A model generated the notes under the pieces. The model saw only the letters and a list, made by a program, of their open reading frames with translations, had not been told where the DNA came from and searched no databases. Both the position numbers and the translations under genes were made by a program. Source: Sitta carolinensis (taxonomy: Eukaryota > Chordata > Aves > Passeriformes > Sittidae). From it: a DNA stretch of 64,000 bases. Below, piece after piece: positions 38,078-53,533 of this stretch. Every line of letters begins with the position of its first letter. The first letter of the stretch is position 1. The DNA lies in NCBI GenBank assembly GCA_032173965.1, contig CM063288.1, positions 21,239,501 through 21,303,500 of the forward strand, read 5' to 3'.

Positions 38078-41000
38078 ATTTATTATAGATGGGTTTATAA
38101 CTCATTAACATTCTCCTTTGAAACATAAGTAATCCCAGGTTCTCTGCCTCATGTCTCGAAGCAAGTTCTTCCAAAGCCTTGACCTCTATCATGGCCATTA
38201 TCTTAAATCCCCAATAATTCTGCAAAATCATTTGTTACATGGGGTGACTAGTATTGCACCTACTATTTTATTCGAGTTGCATCCCAGAATTTAAATAAAC
38301 ATTTTCAGAACTTGGACATGAGCTACTCATCCCATTCCTTACCTGTCCAGATGTTACACTTGATTTTTGCTACCAGCTGCAGCACATGGAGCTGGGCCCC
38401 TAACAGCATTCCCTGTGGGTATACTCAAGCTGTTCACGATCAAAAATAATCCAGGAAAAAAAGCAGCTTTCAGAGGGAGAATTTAGTTCTTTCAAAGTCC
38501 CCCTCTCCAGCCATTGCCTTTTAATACTGATCAGTTCACTTTCTCACATATCCTTAGAACTGGCTATGCCAATATAACTGAAGGGTGCTGCAGGGACAGG
38601 TGAAGACTCCTAAGGACAGGATGTCTTAAGTTAGTCTACCACCAAAAAACACCAATGTCATGGAGCCAAGTTCAATCAGGAATTTTGTTATTTATTTTTG
38701 AAAAATGCTTATAAATGGCAGGACTCCTGAGCAAAACTTATCCCATATAAGATGACTTATAAATGGATTCTACCAGGCAGAAATCACTGCCCAACAAGGG
38801 AATTTAAAAAATCAAGGCAATATTCTGAAAATCCCTATCAAAGCACTTTATGCCCTCAAGATACTGTTCTGTTAACAAACTAACATAATATGGGAGTAGC
38901 AGAGGATTCTCGGCTTACCTGGTCTAGAGAGCTACCCAGAGACATTGGCTGTTTAACAGTATGCTAAAAACACAGAGGGACACAACGCTTCACTTACAAA
39001 TTTATATGTATGATCAACCACGTTTTGAATTTATTTCATATAAAGACTTGGCTTAGCTGACATGAAACTTTTTTTGGTTTGTAAGATGTGGGAACTGTGA
39101 AAGAAATAATACCAGAGCACATGAACCTGCAAGTCAAGTGCAGACAGTAGTTAATGGACAAAATATTTCTGTATCTAGGAGAAATAAAGCATGTTTAACA
39201 GAAAAATAAAGTTCATGGCCTACAACCACTTTGAATTAAAAAATAGCAAGACGGTAGAAAGACAATGAAGTTAAATAATTCAAAACTTTTTCTGCTGATA
39301 TATATAGAGAGCTCCCAGTAAGAAAAGATTTTTCAGTATGTTATACAGTTTATATAATCTAGCAAAAGGTCAGCCAAGGCAAGCCTATTTTAAACATTTG
39401 TAAGAAGCATCATTAATGAAGAATAAAGATCTTAAAATCAATTTTAAAAACATTCACTTCTGATCTAATTTTCAAGACTGTAGTAATATCTCTACCCAAA
39501 TAATGGTCCCCACTAAGATGATTGAAACCAATTATAAATTGGTATCACAACCAAAATCAATTATGACTTAATAAGGAAAGTGGTACTATACTGCAACTGT
39601 AGCACCTGCTGGCACATGAAATGCTTACAGTCTCTAGTTCTCCTTGATCTAACAAGTGTGAACACTAATTCTGTCTTAACTAAAAAGACAAAAAAGAGAT
39701 GGCTGTTGCAAGGATTGAGAACAGTCAAGACTGAATGTTGTTCTGAAATTCAGCCTTCTGAATGTTTTCATATTTGTAAAGTACATTCCCATAAACTAAA
39801 CATGAACAACTGATTGTTTTTCGAATTCTTCTGTGAAGGATGACATTTAATGGACTTCTAGTTTGACCAGTGGGGTTGGAAAGGTAATAACCTCATTGTC
39901 CAATCCCTAGTCATTGTCCTGAATCTATAAATACAAAGTCAAAACCAAACTGCCGCCTTCTTTTGTGTCCTGACACCTCTGTGTGTGTGTGTGTCTGTGT
40001 GATTCTTTTCGTATTGTACAGCAACAACTGAACTACTGATGAACCCACATAACAATAGAGACTGCAACAAACTGTGCATATTACATTTCCTAGTTATGGG
40101 CACAATGAGCCCTACTTAAGCACATATACTTTGGACCAGAAAGATGATTTTAAAGTCACATCTTGTCATTCTTTCTGCTCTCATTTATAAAATGCATAGT
40201 TTAGAATGGTTATCTTAAAAACTGTAACAAAATAATTCAACAATTACTCATTCATAAATTATAGCAGAAGGAGCAAACCCGAGTCACAAGATTTCTGTGC
40301 AAATTGATGATGACTGATACTATTACAGATTAATAGAAAGAGTTCCTATTCCATAGTCAGGCTGATGCGATGGCATGATAATTTTAAGTTTTGTCTCTTG
40401 ACAGGATTTCTTTATGTCACATAGAAAACTATTCTTGAGAGTTCTGTACATAGTAAGACAATTCATATCAATGCTATTAAAGTCACAAATATATAAACTC
40501 ATAAAAAGTTATGAGCCATTCATAAATAGAGTATTGACAAAAAACCCACAAAGATGTGATGCCTTAACTTAAGGCATGACTCTTAACATGTAAACTTAAG
40601 AGAAAGTCTACATGAAAAGCACAACGGACTACATAATTTAAAATTCATTATTTTACTTTATTATTATTTTAAAATTTATTTTATTCTTTAATTCTTTTAT
40701 ATACTATGCGCGTGCAAGCAAGTACTAAGCCATACTCCCAGAAAAAAATAAGATCTACATAAAAATCCCATGTAAGGAAATAAATATATACTAAGATACT
40801 TGAAATAAGACACTATAAAGACTAATTGACAATGTATTTATTGTTAATTTAAAATCCTGCAACGGGTAACACAAATAAAGATTATGTCATTGTTAGTTTT
40901 GGCTTTCACTTAAGTCACACAATAATTTAAGGAAACCTAAATAAACACACCAGCATATTCCCCCCTCGTTCTCTTACTGAAATATCCTCTCCTTCTCACA

Positions 41001-43889
41001 AAAGATGGAGGGAAATGCCTTCCTCACTTCTCCAGAATTAGCCTGTGGGATCTTAACTGCAGAGCCTCTCCAGACCAAAGAATTCACATAAATGTTCTCT
41101 TCCTCTATCAGTTGCTAAAAATTACTCTAAGTATTAAAATTGCGAGAGTCAAATATTATTACGATAAGAATATTTGATTTAAAATAATAAACCCTGCTTA
41201 TTCCCTTTGCACCCTTGAGCCATTAACAACGCCTTACTCACATTTTGTGATCTCTCAATACTACAATTCTATGTTTTAAGAAACAATTTTAATGAGATGA
41301 GTAAAAAGAATCACAGAAGCTGGCGACACTGGGCTAAGCTGTGGGTTTTTTGATGAAAAAAAAAAATCAAACTTGCTATTAGACTGGAATGACTGGAATA
41401 CGGTACTCAGTAAAAGAGAAATTAATTTTGGCATTTATCCAGAGAAAGAACATCCAACAACAAGTGTTTAGTTGAATGGTTAATACTCAACCTAGAGCAA
41501 CTCAAAGAATACAAGGCTTTATTTCAGAGCCCTGATTGAGATACCTAATTTCGCTCTGCTCCCTACATAGTTAATGAAGTAGCAGGCTCTGCTGAGGGCA
41601 ATTCAGAGTACATAAATTAGGGCTCCCTTTCTCATTTTCTTCTTAAAGCATCTCCCCTCTCCTCTTTTCATAGGCTGCTTTGGAAACTAACCCTCACCTT
41701 ATATGCCTAAGACATTCACATAAATTACATGATGTGCCTTGGTCTTGCTCCCTGATGATAAACTTCCCCAAAATAATGTCTAATAAATACAGCAGCATAT
41801 ACTGTACTGTCATGTGAACATGTCCATGTCTGAGTAAAACACTAAATGAGTATAGGATTTTCACAGTGTGCAGAGATGCCTTGTATGAAATGTACTTCAC
41901 TAATTTGAAAAGCTGTCACAAAAATGTTTAATTCCACAGACACAGTCTGTTTACCTGTCTAAACTATGGTGAAATGAAAAAAAATTAGCCATGTCTGAAT
42001 CATCTACTAAAACATACTTGTCCTAGGGGAGCAGTAACGTTGATATTTTTTTTAGAAGCCAGAATAAGTATCTGGATCAGTGTCATGCTTCATTTATCTG
42101 ACAGACTAAAGGATCCGTTAGACACAGATTTTTAAGGCTGAAAATGCAATGACAAAGAAAATTTCTGTCAGAAGTAAATAATCTTAATCTGTGGGTGGGT
42201 GTGCAGAAAACATTTTTATTTGCAAGTACAAAACTAAAATTTGATTTATTATAAAACTGTTAAGTTTACCTATCTTCATTTCTGTATCAGTTATGGGATT
42301 ATGAAGCATTCAACACCCTCAGCAATTTCAACAATAAAACCCCAATTTGACTGAAGAGAACTTCACCTTGAAGTTACAATGCTCTGTGGTATGCTTTACC
42401 CTTACAAACACCAGCACTAACAATAGGATCAGAAAGAAAAACCTAAAAAGCAAGCTGCTTTTATTTTTGTGACTTGGCCCAGAAACCATTTTTCAATAGA
42501 AAGTCAGAACGTAAGCCCAAAAACATACTAATTCATGTTCAGTCTCTTCTGAGTAAAGAAAAGGCTCCATGTGTGGTGGCAAACATGATAGTTGTCAACA
42601 TAAATGAAAATGTTCATGAATAAAAAACAGGCTGCTATAAAGAGCTAATTATAATATTACTATCAGTTGCTAGCTTGCGTTTGCAAATGTTTCATATCAT
42701 ATAAATGCATTGTTTTTGACGTTTCTCTGTAGCTAAACATCACATCATTTCACTTTCTCAAAGTAGTTCAAACATGCATGGGATATACTATAAGGAATGT
42801 GACTTGATCTACAGTTACACTGAAAAGAAAACTATGACATAAATGTGCAGTCATTAAAATTGTAAAACATTAATCATCTACCAAGTAAAAAAAAAAATCT
42901 AGACTTCCAAGGGCGTCTTTAAAATTATTTCTTCTTTCTGTATACTCATTCTTGCTATCCAAAACAGCAGTTGAAAACACTTCATCCAATTATGTGAGAG
43001 ACAACTAAAATAATACATACATACATAGCACTACAGACATTGTGAATTATTCAACTTTCATTCAGATATCTTCTTATCATTAGAAATGCGTTTATTTGCT
43101 TCAAGCAATCACCTACACTCTTCTAGCACATATGCTTTGACAAACGTTCCAGTAACAATGAACATTTCAATGACATTTCCAATGAAAAGCACTGTTCCTA
43201 TTTTAATGCTCACATGTTTTCTTCTGTTTTAGAAGCGGTGAAGAATTTAAGTTTGGAAAAGATCTGCTGAACAGGGAAGAGCCCTAGTAAGTAACAGATG
43301 GTTAAAAGTAGGCCTAGCAAAGGAAAAATACTAAAAAATCATATTGGGCAGTTGTTCTGGAACATGATAGTCTATGCATTTCTCCACCAAAGAGTCACTT
43401 AATCAACACACACTGCAATTTTAGTCTTAGTTTGGTTGAGTAATGACACCATCAAAGAAGAAATGATGACAGAAAATAACCTTGAGTAAACACAAGTAAT
43501 TTGGTTTAAAGGAAAAAATAAAGCATGCCCTGATAAATTTATTCTCTCCTTGATATGACATATGATTTTCTGTGCAGGAGAAATACATCTATAAAGTATG
43601 TGATAGTGTGCTGTGTGTAAAACTACTTATTCAGCTGGAGAAGAAGAGAAAGTAGATTTGTAGATACTGAGGACTGAGCAATGCACTGGATATGATAACA
43701 GAACAAATAAATCTTTCAGGGTACTAAATCAAACTTCACAAGGATCAAAATTAGGACTGATCATGTTAAATACATTAATGTCCTTAACACAAACACTAGT
43801 TGCATGCAAATTTTATGTTCAGTACAGGAGCAGGAGACATCTTCCTCAAGGCAAGTCATCATCATTGTCCATTGAAAGTGAAACAGAAA

Positions 43890-44130
43890 GGAGATCATAC
43901 TAGGTTAGTGTTCTTCAAAGCGATTCTGAGCCACCAGGACAATGCAATAGGGAAAAGGCAAATATCATCTACAGATCCTATTGGAAATGCTTCCCTTTGC
44001 TTAACAGGATGCATTACATCTGCATCCAAGGTATTCTTGAAAGCATACAGAGCACTATGTGCAGCTGTGGTCAGCTCAATTGAGAACTGGTCTAAGATTA
44101 TCAGAGAGACGGGGACCTCATGCAAATGAC
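43890..44130 (+). mobile_element. Possible degenerate CR1-group relic
   Basis: The segment around 44030-44100 resembles the CR1 motif in which a '(t)actgtgt(c)cag(t)tctggtc' type phrase follows the end of the coding region, here 'cactatgtgcagctgtggtc', and is then followed by 'aactggtctaagattatcagag'. The match is short and noisy. The 109-codon open frame crossing it has no recognisable protein family. Confidence 0.3.
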
Positions 44131-47100
44131 AGAGAGAGAGAAAATTAGTAATGCCTGCTTTAAATAAGTACAGGAGATAAACACCAATTAGATAAGATAC
44201 TATTTAGTCTACAGGACAAAGCTGCCTGAACCACCAATGAAAAAAGGCAGCCATGGAAAAACATAAGCTGGAAATTAGCAGAACATTTTCAACCCATGGC
44301 AGCAGCAAGGTTCTGTAAACTGCCTCCCAATACTAAGTGCAGAACAATCAGCTACTGTTAAAACAAAACAAAACAAAACCACAACAAATCACCACCTTAA
44401 TTAATTTATGGAAGTCATTATACTGTGTAGCTACCAACAATAACTGGTTCTGTAGTGAATGCAGAGGGGGGATTACAGTAATTTAGGGATTACCATATAG
44501 TTACAAGGAAGCACTACACTTTGTGAATTCAGAAGTACTTAAACGCTATGCAGAAATGCACAGGAGAACAAAGAGGTCTCAGTTTCATACAAATCAAGTT
44601 CCTACACCTTTTGTAAGAAGCAATGCCTTCACTGTGAAGAAGGCAGAAAGAACTCAAGCCCTGCATTCTCACCTTGGCTACTGCTGGCCAGCTCACCAGC
44701 AGCAGTAGGACTGTCACACTGCTGCTACCTGTGCTCACTGCCTGATGTCACTGCTTTTTAAAGGAGTATAAAATTTGGGTTCGCTGTTGTAAGGAAGCAA
44801 GACTCAAAACTCCTGAACAACCAGACTTCATGAGTTCTGCTCTTCTGATATAAAATGTACATAAAGACAGAAGGAGCCCATTATACCATACATAGTTATC
44901 AGTACCACTCACAAGGACACATGGGTAAAGCAGAAGAGGTGGCTGCAGTACTTGTATCATAGCTTTGCAGCAAGTCATCTCAAAATTTGGACAAGGTACA
45001 GTTTTTAAAATAGCACTAATAATAGCACTGGACTTCATTATACTAACTGGTCATATGAAGAAAATTAAGAGTGTTGTAATTTTGACTGTGTAAAAATTTC
45101 AAATTAAATTTTCCTACTTGGTATCACAAACAGAGATCTAAAAGAGACAAAAGTAAAATCCAGTCCCTCCAAATCTCCAGGCATGTGACTTTGAAATGTG
45201 CCCCATTACAGCATTAAGACACTCAATATAGCAGCACATAATTTCCAATTTATAAAAAAAGCAACCAACAAACATGCCGGATTCTAAACTGAAAGTACTC
45301 ATTAAATACCCATTACACAAACCTGACTTTGAGCTAATGGAACTACAGTAAGCATTTGCCACCCAACAGACTAGAAGCCGTTATGCTGCCAGGTATAACA
45401 GGTACTTCCTAAGAGCACAGAAACAAAAAGACATAGTACCTCTGATTTTCATGCCATGGATTCCAAGGAGAAAAATCTAGTGAGTACAGTCTCTTCTGAT
45501 CCTTTTCCCTAAAATATGGCCACTTCCCCATCCAACAGTTCTTCACATTCTGTTGCTTACTCTGCTTTCTTCTCCCAGTGTTATTCTCCAGACTTCAAAG
45601 CTTTCCATCCTGGTCCAACAGCCCTTTAGCAAGATGCTTCCAAAAGTGACCCACAGAACTGACCACTGAATTCACACCTCCCTCCTGCCCTTGCTTTGGT
45701 CACTCCCACACTCCTACTTCCTTTTTTCTCATTTGCAGGGTTACCAGCTCTGGTCCTGGTCACAGACCCTCCGCCTGCTCAGCTTCCTTCACGCTTCAAC
45801 ATACAGAGGTACATCTGAGACGCTTCCAAATTTCTGTTAGGTCTGCTCAATTCTTAAATTTAGCAACAGCTATTTCAAAGAAAAATTCCTTAACCCCTGT
45901 GTATCTCACAGTACCTAGCATTATATTAATCATCTACTACTGTACTTTCTTATAATTTTGTTTAAAAACAGATTATATATACACTGACATTTTGAAATTT
46001 GTTCTGCACAAATTCAATGTATATTGATGATTTTTCCCACTAAAAAAAGGATAAAGTAGTTATGTAATAGGCTGAAATAAACAAGGATCAGGTATAAAAT
46101 GCCAATTTAATAAATAAAAAACCCAAAAACAATCCACTGTACAGTTTAAGTACCAGAGACAATAAACATATATATACAGTAATATCTATTATACAGAAAT
46201 ATTAGATACAAGTCCTTCAGTAAAGTCTAGAAAAGTACAGTGCATTTAGTTGTACTGTTAGTGCTTCCACTTATCAGATAAAATCTTGCCTTCACACAGA
46301 AAAAGGACAAAACAATGGGAATCTAAATATAGCAATCTGAACATAGTAACACTAACCAATACTGTATCTTCCCTTGAAACAAATATTTCTCTCAGAAAAA
46401 GATGCAGTTGATCATTTCTCTAGCACATTCATATTACTGTATCTGTTCTGGTACAAACCTGTGGAGCCTGCAACAAGAAATGCCAAGAGTGCAAAAGATT
46501 TCATATGACAATATTCTAATCGAAGCTGTGCATGTCTTCAATTTTGCTTTTCACCACAAAGAAAGCCCAACTATACATTATGAATCAATCAGAAAGAGGA
46601 CATCTTTTTTTATGTTTTAATAAAAATAATGCAAAGTATAGAACTTCACGGTGATGAGTTGCCTAAACCAGAAGCATTTCCCCAGCTCTACAGCAGTTAG
46701 AACAGATTACATAATAATCCTTTACAGAGAAAGCTCTTACTGAATTTGAAAAAAAAAAAAACCACTTATATTTTGCAATTTTCACAAAAGCACCACGCTA
46801 AAAATGCATTCCACTTATTCAGAAGCAACCCAGATTCAGTACTATAGAAGCTAAAGGTACTGCTCAATGCAATGATTCATAGTTTCTCTAATAGGAAGAT
46901 TCAGCAGTTTTCAGATGAGACCTTTATTCCCTCTCTGAATAAATGATGCCTGAAATTTTTATTCTTGTTCTAATGGAATTTCAATGGCCTTCACTGCAAA
47001 TCTACTGGAAATTTTCGCATATTAAGTGGAAAAAATTAAATGATGTTAACCACATTTTAATGTGATTAAGGCTGACAGGGTCATTATTTCTGCTAATCAC

Positions 47101-50100
47101 TCAGTTTAAAAAGCTCAAACAAAACTTTGTAACAGCCAACCAGCCAACGTTTTTTCTGTTTATCTGTATTTCTACCGTAGTTGAGAATTAAAGCCACTAC
47201 TGAATACAAAACACAGCATATATCACAAAAGGATACATCAAATCTTTGCTGCAATTCATACATGGATTTCATCATAATTAATTTTAAAAATTTAAAACCG
47301 GGGGGGAATCATTCTTTCAGAATGTATAGCCCTTTATTTCTTTTGTCTTCCTCAATCAAAAGACAAAATAGAACAAGGGAATATATGTTTCCTTTCCCAC
47401 AGGTCCTGTTTGCTAGTGAACAAGAGAAAACATTTCTGCATGTCTTTACTGTGGACCAAAAGACATGTGTAATCACAGAAAATCATTTCTTAGAGCATGT
47501 CTGCTAGGCTGTGCAATAAGTTCTGCTTATTACCATTCAGGCTGGCATAAGCTGGAAAATAGGCACAGAGAAGGAGAACAGAACAAGGAGCAAAGATTAT
47601 ATAGTTTTTGGAGTGTCTTGCAGTTCACTCGCATGGAGGATCAAGAATAGGACAGAGAATTAAGGAGACTGCTGTGCTGGTCAGGGGCTCAGCTGGAGGG
47701 GCACAGCCTTACAGGCAGCCCCTTGCTCCCAGGTTTGGCACCGACTGCAGCAACTGTCAACGGAGCAGCTCCCTAAGACCACACAGGCTTTGAGGATGAC
47801 TGAGCAGGGCAGAAAGACTTCACTTAAAAAACAGACATAAGTTTGTCTTGTTCACACTGCCAGAGGAAGAGATATGTTGTTTGTGGGATTTGGATTTTGT
47901 TTCTTTCTGGGTGGGAGGGGGCTGTTCACAGTTTTTCTTAGGCTTGTATTTTAGGCTTTTTGAGGGATTACCATTTTCTGCAAAGATGACCACTGTAATG
48001 CTTACTGCCTGCTTAATAATTAATACCACCCTCTGTGAATCATTATTTCCAGATGACCTGTACCTCTCATGCCATGTTATCTCTTTCCTCACGACCTCTA
48101 AATTTACAGATGATTAAAAAACAGGGGGCAATAAAAGCATTTCAGCATTCATATTCATGTTTTTCTACGTAAGTAACTTGCTTATACTTGATTTACTTTA
48201 GAAGAGAAAGAAAGTGCAGACAGACTGATCCACATTGATCACTTCCATATGGTTTAATAGATACATTTCAACCTTACTGAATTCCTAAAAAATGCTTCTT
48301 GAATTACCAAAAAAATACCAAAAAACCAAAAATAGTAAACAAGATCATTACCTTATTAAACTTAGGGTATGTGAAATTTATCTGAAGAATATTTTATTTC
48401 CTTCCCACTCCCTGGCAAAGTATCTGAACACAGCGATTGCTAGATCTACTTTATGACTACAACAAAAAAATGCTGTGTAAAAAAGATGGTAGTTAATTAA
48501 TTATACACAAGTCTTTCCATATAAGATTTTACTTCTTTACTTCTTCATATCTCACATGTACTGCTAACTGTATTTCAACAGCCAGCAACTTCTTTTCCTA
48601 ACAAACATTTGCTTCACACCTGAATACTTTACATAACAAGACAAAAAGTCCAATGACATTAGATGACTTACTATCAAGGAACAAACTACGTTAACATCAA
48701 TACATTACAGCTGTAGTTTGTGGTGTCCTCAAAAAGAAACGTTATTGGTATTGTTGTACTTTCTAGCTTTAGTGTGAAGCCATGCACTAGTGCATCAACT
48801 AACAACCCCACTGAATTCTTGTGCTCATCTAAGAAGGGACCCTGCTGAATGTCCTAATGCATCTTATTGTGAATCTTCAGCAAATAAAACTTCATGTATG
48901 AGCTCATGATGTGCTTTGCTGCTGGAAAGTCACAGGCTCTGTGGGAAGCTTTTTATCTTCCCAGCAGTCAGTTCTCTGAGAACATCAGTGCAGCTACTGT
49001 AGTTACCTGTAGATTACTTGTATTTTCTCACATCTGTGTCCAGCAATCTAAACCATGATGATAAAGGGTCATTAGGTTTTGAGTGAGGAAGGGGATGGAC
49101 TAGACAATTTGCTCTGATAAGCTCCTTGTTGCGAGTACCGGTTTAGAATGTGAAATGCAGGGTTATGCACATTCTCAACTCAAACACCAGTGCTCTCCAA
49201 GCACCAATTAAAAATCATACTCGGCCCATCTCAAACTACATGAGCACATCTCACCTGAAATTTTTACAACTAAAATATTGCAATAAACTAATTCTGTCAT
49301 GGTAAGAAGGATATGAACTGTCTATTAGCCGCAAAAGAATTCAGGTACAATTACTAAGATAACTGCTGTTTGGAGCACAGCAAAGCAATTTCCCACAGTG
49401 GGGCTTACAGTTCAATTTACCAGTTGGGCAAATATTTTGTGCTCTGTAGTGGTCCGCAGAGTTAACAGTTACCTGTAACATTTGAGTAGCGTTATACTTG
49501 GAGAAAACTTTTTTCAACCTAAACAGGTGTTTCAGCTTTATCCCTCCACATGAATACCGATATTTTTTCCAACCCTCTTCTAAGAACTCTTTTAAGATTT
49601 TCATTTAACATTAAATGCAAATTTTATGAAAGAGCCAATGGGTTTATTTCCCCATTCCAAGCTACTCACAATGAGATCTTGTAAGTTATAGGCTGCTTGA
49701 AAGAGGAATGAGAATAAGCACAATGTCACCTATAAAATTATGTTAATCCTCAAGTAACTTGATGAGGTGGTAACAGACTTTTTTCCCTTCTTCCTTATGA
49801 GATATGCTTAACTCAATTAAAAAAATAGTAATAATAAAAAAAATCCAATCACATCACAAAAAATAATGAAAGAGGCTGCATTTTCATATGAAGCAAAACC
49901 AGGTTAAACCATGAATACAGTGTAGGTTCCAATGACACAGTCAGTGACAGAACCATGAGAGGCCTTTAAAATATCTATCATGAATTTTTGTGTCCACCTG
50001 CAGCCTGTATCATGGCATTATGTTAGATAACAGAGAAATACACAGAAATACAAATAAGCCATTAAATATTTGTTGATCAATGTACGAGCCATCAAAAGGA

Positions 50101-52578
50101 ATTCAGGGATTTAAGAGGATGAAGAATGTAATTCTTACACTTCCCTCTTCTTGAAATTAAGGAGTAAAATAATTACCATTCAAACACTAACTCATCAGCT
50201 TAGATAGTTCAAAAGGGGTTTTCTCCATTGCCCTTGCAGAGATGATGATATCCTGCTATGTTGCTTTTGAGTCCTAATTTCAAGTCAGTGAAGAAAAACA
50301 GAAGGCTGATATTTTACATAAAAAAGGTCCATTTTCAAATTACAATAATTGTAACAATACATGAGCTCATAATGGATTTTCTACCAAGATTCAAAGATAA
50401 AAGCATTTGAAAAGGAGCTCTTTAATTTTATCATTTAGTTTTATTTTATACATATACATCTTTTAGTTCTGACTGCTGCAGGAGAACTAGCTATATGCAC
50501 AACACTGTTGGGTTTTTTTTTTATCACTCCATGGTCTTCAATGAAAATGCATCATTTTGAGAACATTAACAGTCTGCATTATCCGAAAAAAATGAATCCT
50601 TAATAATTATTCATACACCACGTAGCTGTAAGCCCAAATCATTTCAGAAGACCTGAATGTGTCAAGAACTTTGACAATTATGACTGGAGCCAGGAAACTG
50701 TAGCACTGCAGAATTTCTTATGAATTTTTCTAGTTACTTTTTATAAATGCTGTCCTAGATGACAGCTTAATGTGTACCACATGCAATATTTATTCTTCTT
50801 CAGTGTCAGACTGTCTAGCCATCCAAGGGAATACAAAGAATGTCACTTATTAGGATAAAAGCACAAGGAAGGTAATCAAGGACATATGTAACATCAGCCA
50901 ATCATGCCCTATTTCAACATCCTATTCCATTCATAACAGTTCAACAATTATTTGCTTACTGATAACTTGCTTTCAGGCTGTTTGTGTTCCCCATAATGGT
51001 GGTTTGCATTTATTTTGCTCTTTAGAATTGGACACTTGCTGTGCCATGCATGTTTGTCAAAACTTTCTATCTTCTGTCAGAAATAGCTTTAGCATATCAA
51101 ACAATTTCTGTTTGTCAGAAATCAGTAACAGAACAATCTAGTTACCTTCTATGCCAACAGGGTACTAACACAACTAGAGACTAGAAACAAAAGGCTATCA
51201 GACACCACACACTACTGCAAGACAGGCAGCTAAACCCATGTTTCTATTTACTGTACTTTGATCATATAGCTGTGTCTTTAGGAAAAGCCTACAAAATTAG
51301 ACTCTGAATGGAATGGAAATATACTTCAACAAGATACTGGCTGAGCACAAAGACATTAAACTTGCTTTTAAGCTTGAAAACTAAATTTTTTACGAGTCCT
51401 CCATGTCTCTTTACCATACTTCTACTTACTTATTTATTTTAGCAAATGCCTATATGAAATACTTGTAGACATCTTATCTGCTGGTTCTAATGTATATGAT
51501 GGATCAAGTTATGAAAAATTGTTAGTTCACAAAGACAAGTAGAGTCAGGCAGACAGAGGGAGCCAAAGACAAACATTTACCCTCCATAAATTATTTTTAA
51601 ATAATACTAATAATAATAATTTTTGAAAATCCTATGGGAAACTGAACACACATGCACATGCATGCACACTTCATTAATCTGAATATCCTGGGACATAAAG
51701 ATTTTATTAAATAAAAAACAGGTATGGATTTAATGAGCCTCTGAAATAAAACATAAGTTGGAAGTACCATCACATGTTTTAGATCGGCAACATTGTTCAG
51801 GTTTTCAATGTATTAGGTGTAAGATTTTATTTTCTTTTTTTTTCTTTAATAAAAGCCATTTGGAATGAAATACATTTTTGCTTCAGGAATGTACTACTGT
51901 GCCAATGCACGAGAACAAGAGGAAGACTCAATATACAGTGAATCTGATTAACCCAATGAAGAACAAAACCAGCACATACACTTAAGTCTCTTTCAAATAT
52001 TTATCTTCTAAACATCTCTTCAGGCTTTATAAACTAATATCAGAGCACAGTAAGCCCCAAGCGTTATTTGAATTTATATTCTATTTAACTTTTCTCCAAA
52101 TTAACGATAATTAAACCCAAACATTGGTAATAAAGGATAGTAAGATACTCATACCCAATGCCTCATCTAAGTTCTTCAATTAAACATACATAATGTACAA
52201 ACCTTCCTCTCCAATTTAATCATGAACAAGCATCTATTCCTGGTTTCCAGACAAGGATACATGGTTCCATCCACTGTAAGACTAGTGACTACCAACATCT
52301 GAACATTAGTCATCCATATTAGTCATTAGAAGAAACTCTAGCTGTGAAAATAAAATACTATGCCAAAACTGTGGAAGGTAAGATGTTTCTTGGGAAAAAC
52401 AAGCAGTTAAACGAAAACATATTTCCATATACTTAATACAAAAGAATGAGCTGTAAATAACCATAAAATTAAAAGGAAAACTATTTTTTAAAAAATGCAT
52501 CAGATTTCCAAAATAATCACCTCTCAAAGGTTTGACGTTGGCACAAGGCCAGTGCCCCTATGACGATATACTGTCCCT

Positions 52579-52584
52579 GGTATC
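52579..52584. repeat. Target-site duplication, left copy (GGTATC)
   Basis: Six bases immediately abut the TG terminus of the LTR and are identical to 54191-54196. The perfect match suggests the insertion is not very old. Confidence 0.85.
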
Positions 52585-52721
52585 TGTTGTGAGATGTGAC
52601 TAAAAACAGAGCAAAACAGTGTCTAATTTAGAAAGCAAAAGAAAAAACTTTATTACTTATAATAGGTAAAGAAGACACATACAGAAGAACATGGAAACTT
52701 TAAAAAAAACACTCTTCTCCT

Positions 52722-52740
52722 CCCCCCCCCCCCCCCCCCC
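52722..52740. repeat. C19 homopolymer inside the LTR
   Basis: This is an uninterrupted run of 19 C on the plus strand (G on the LTR sense strand). Length polymorphism and assembly error are likely here, and the run has G-quadruplex potential. Confidence 0.9.
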
Positions 52741-53521
52741 AGTTCTCAACCTAACAAAACAAACTGAAAATTCTCCATCACGTTACCACCTTTTAGATAA
52801 TTAATCTTTAGTCTATTACCACCCTTCCGATAATCAGTACTCAGTTCATTGAGGAGAGATAGGAGTCCTTCTTGTACCACATCGTGGCCTCTTCCTCCAT
52901 GTCCAGTGCTCTCACCACTGTGCATGGACCAGAGCTGCTTCTAGGGTTTTTCTTTTTGAAGATGCTTTAGTTAGCTCCAAGAAACGACAGCTTCTCAAAT
53001 TTTGGGACACCAGTCCCCCCCAATATTACCCCCTGGGGCCGAGGGGCCTTGAGAACAGAGCTCTTCCTCTCATCTCTGTTCACACTACTGTCCACTCTTG
53101 GCTCCAAGCCAATGCCTCTTCCCAGATACAGCTTCTATGTTACAGGAAAAAAATGAATCTGTCCATGGCTATACAAAAGAGTCCAGCCAAAGCCACTCCA
53201 TCATCTCCTCCCACCTAGGATTCTTTTCAGCATTCTCTGACAATCTTCTACTTGCACAAACTTTCATCATCTTTGCTTAGTTCTTTCTATCTTTCTTCTT
53301 CAAATTCAGGAGGATTAGCATTTATGAAGTTTCCATCATTTACGAAAAGGGTTAAAATCTTGGGCTTTGTTTCCCCAGAACTCTCACGTATCTTTGCTGC
53401 TGGGCACTCTTCTCGCGCCACCCCCCCCATACTCCTTCGGCCGTGCTGTCTAGTTGTTGATATCAAATTTCAAGGTGACGGAGATCACAGACACGGTTTC
53501 TCAGTTTCTCTCTCCGGGGAA

Positions 53522-53533
53522 GGGGGGGGGGGG
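53522..53533. repeat. G12 homopolymer inside the LTR
   Basis: A run of 12 G lies within a purine-rich stretch (53518-53545) of the CpG-rich LTR middle. Confidence 0.9.

Noticed and set aside
43800..44129. 109-codon plus-strand frame in the large intron
   Set aside because: It overlaps a possible CR1 relic and has no domain. Its antisense frame is equally open.
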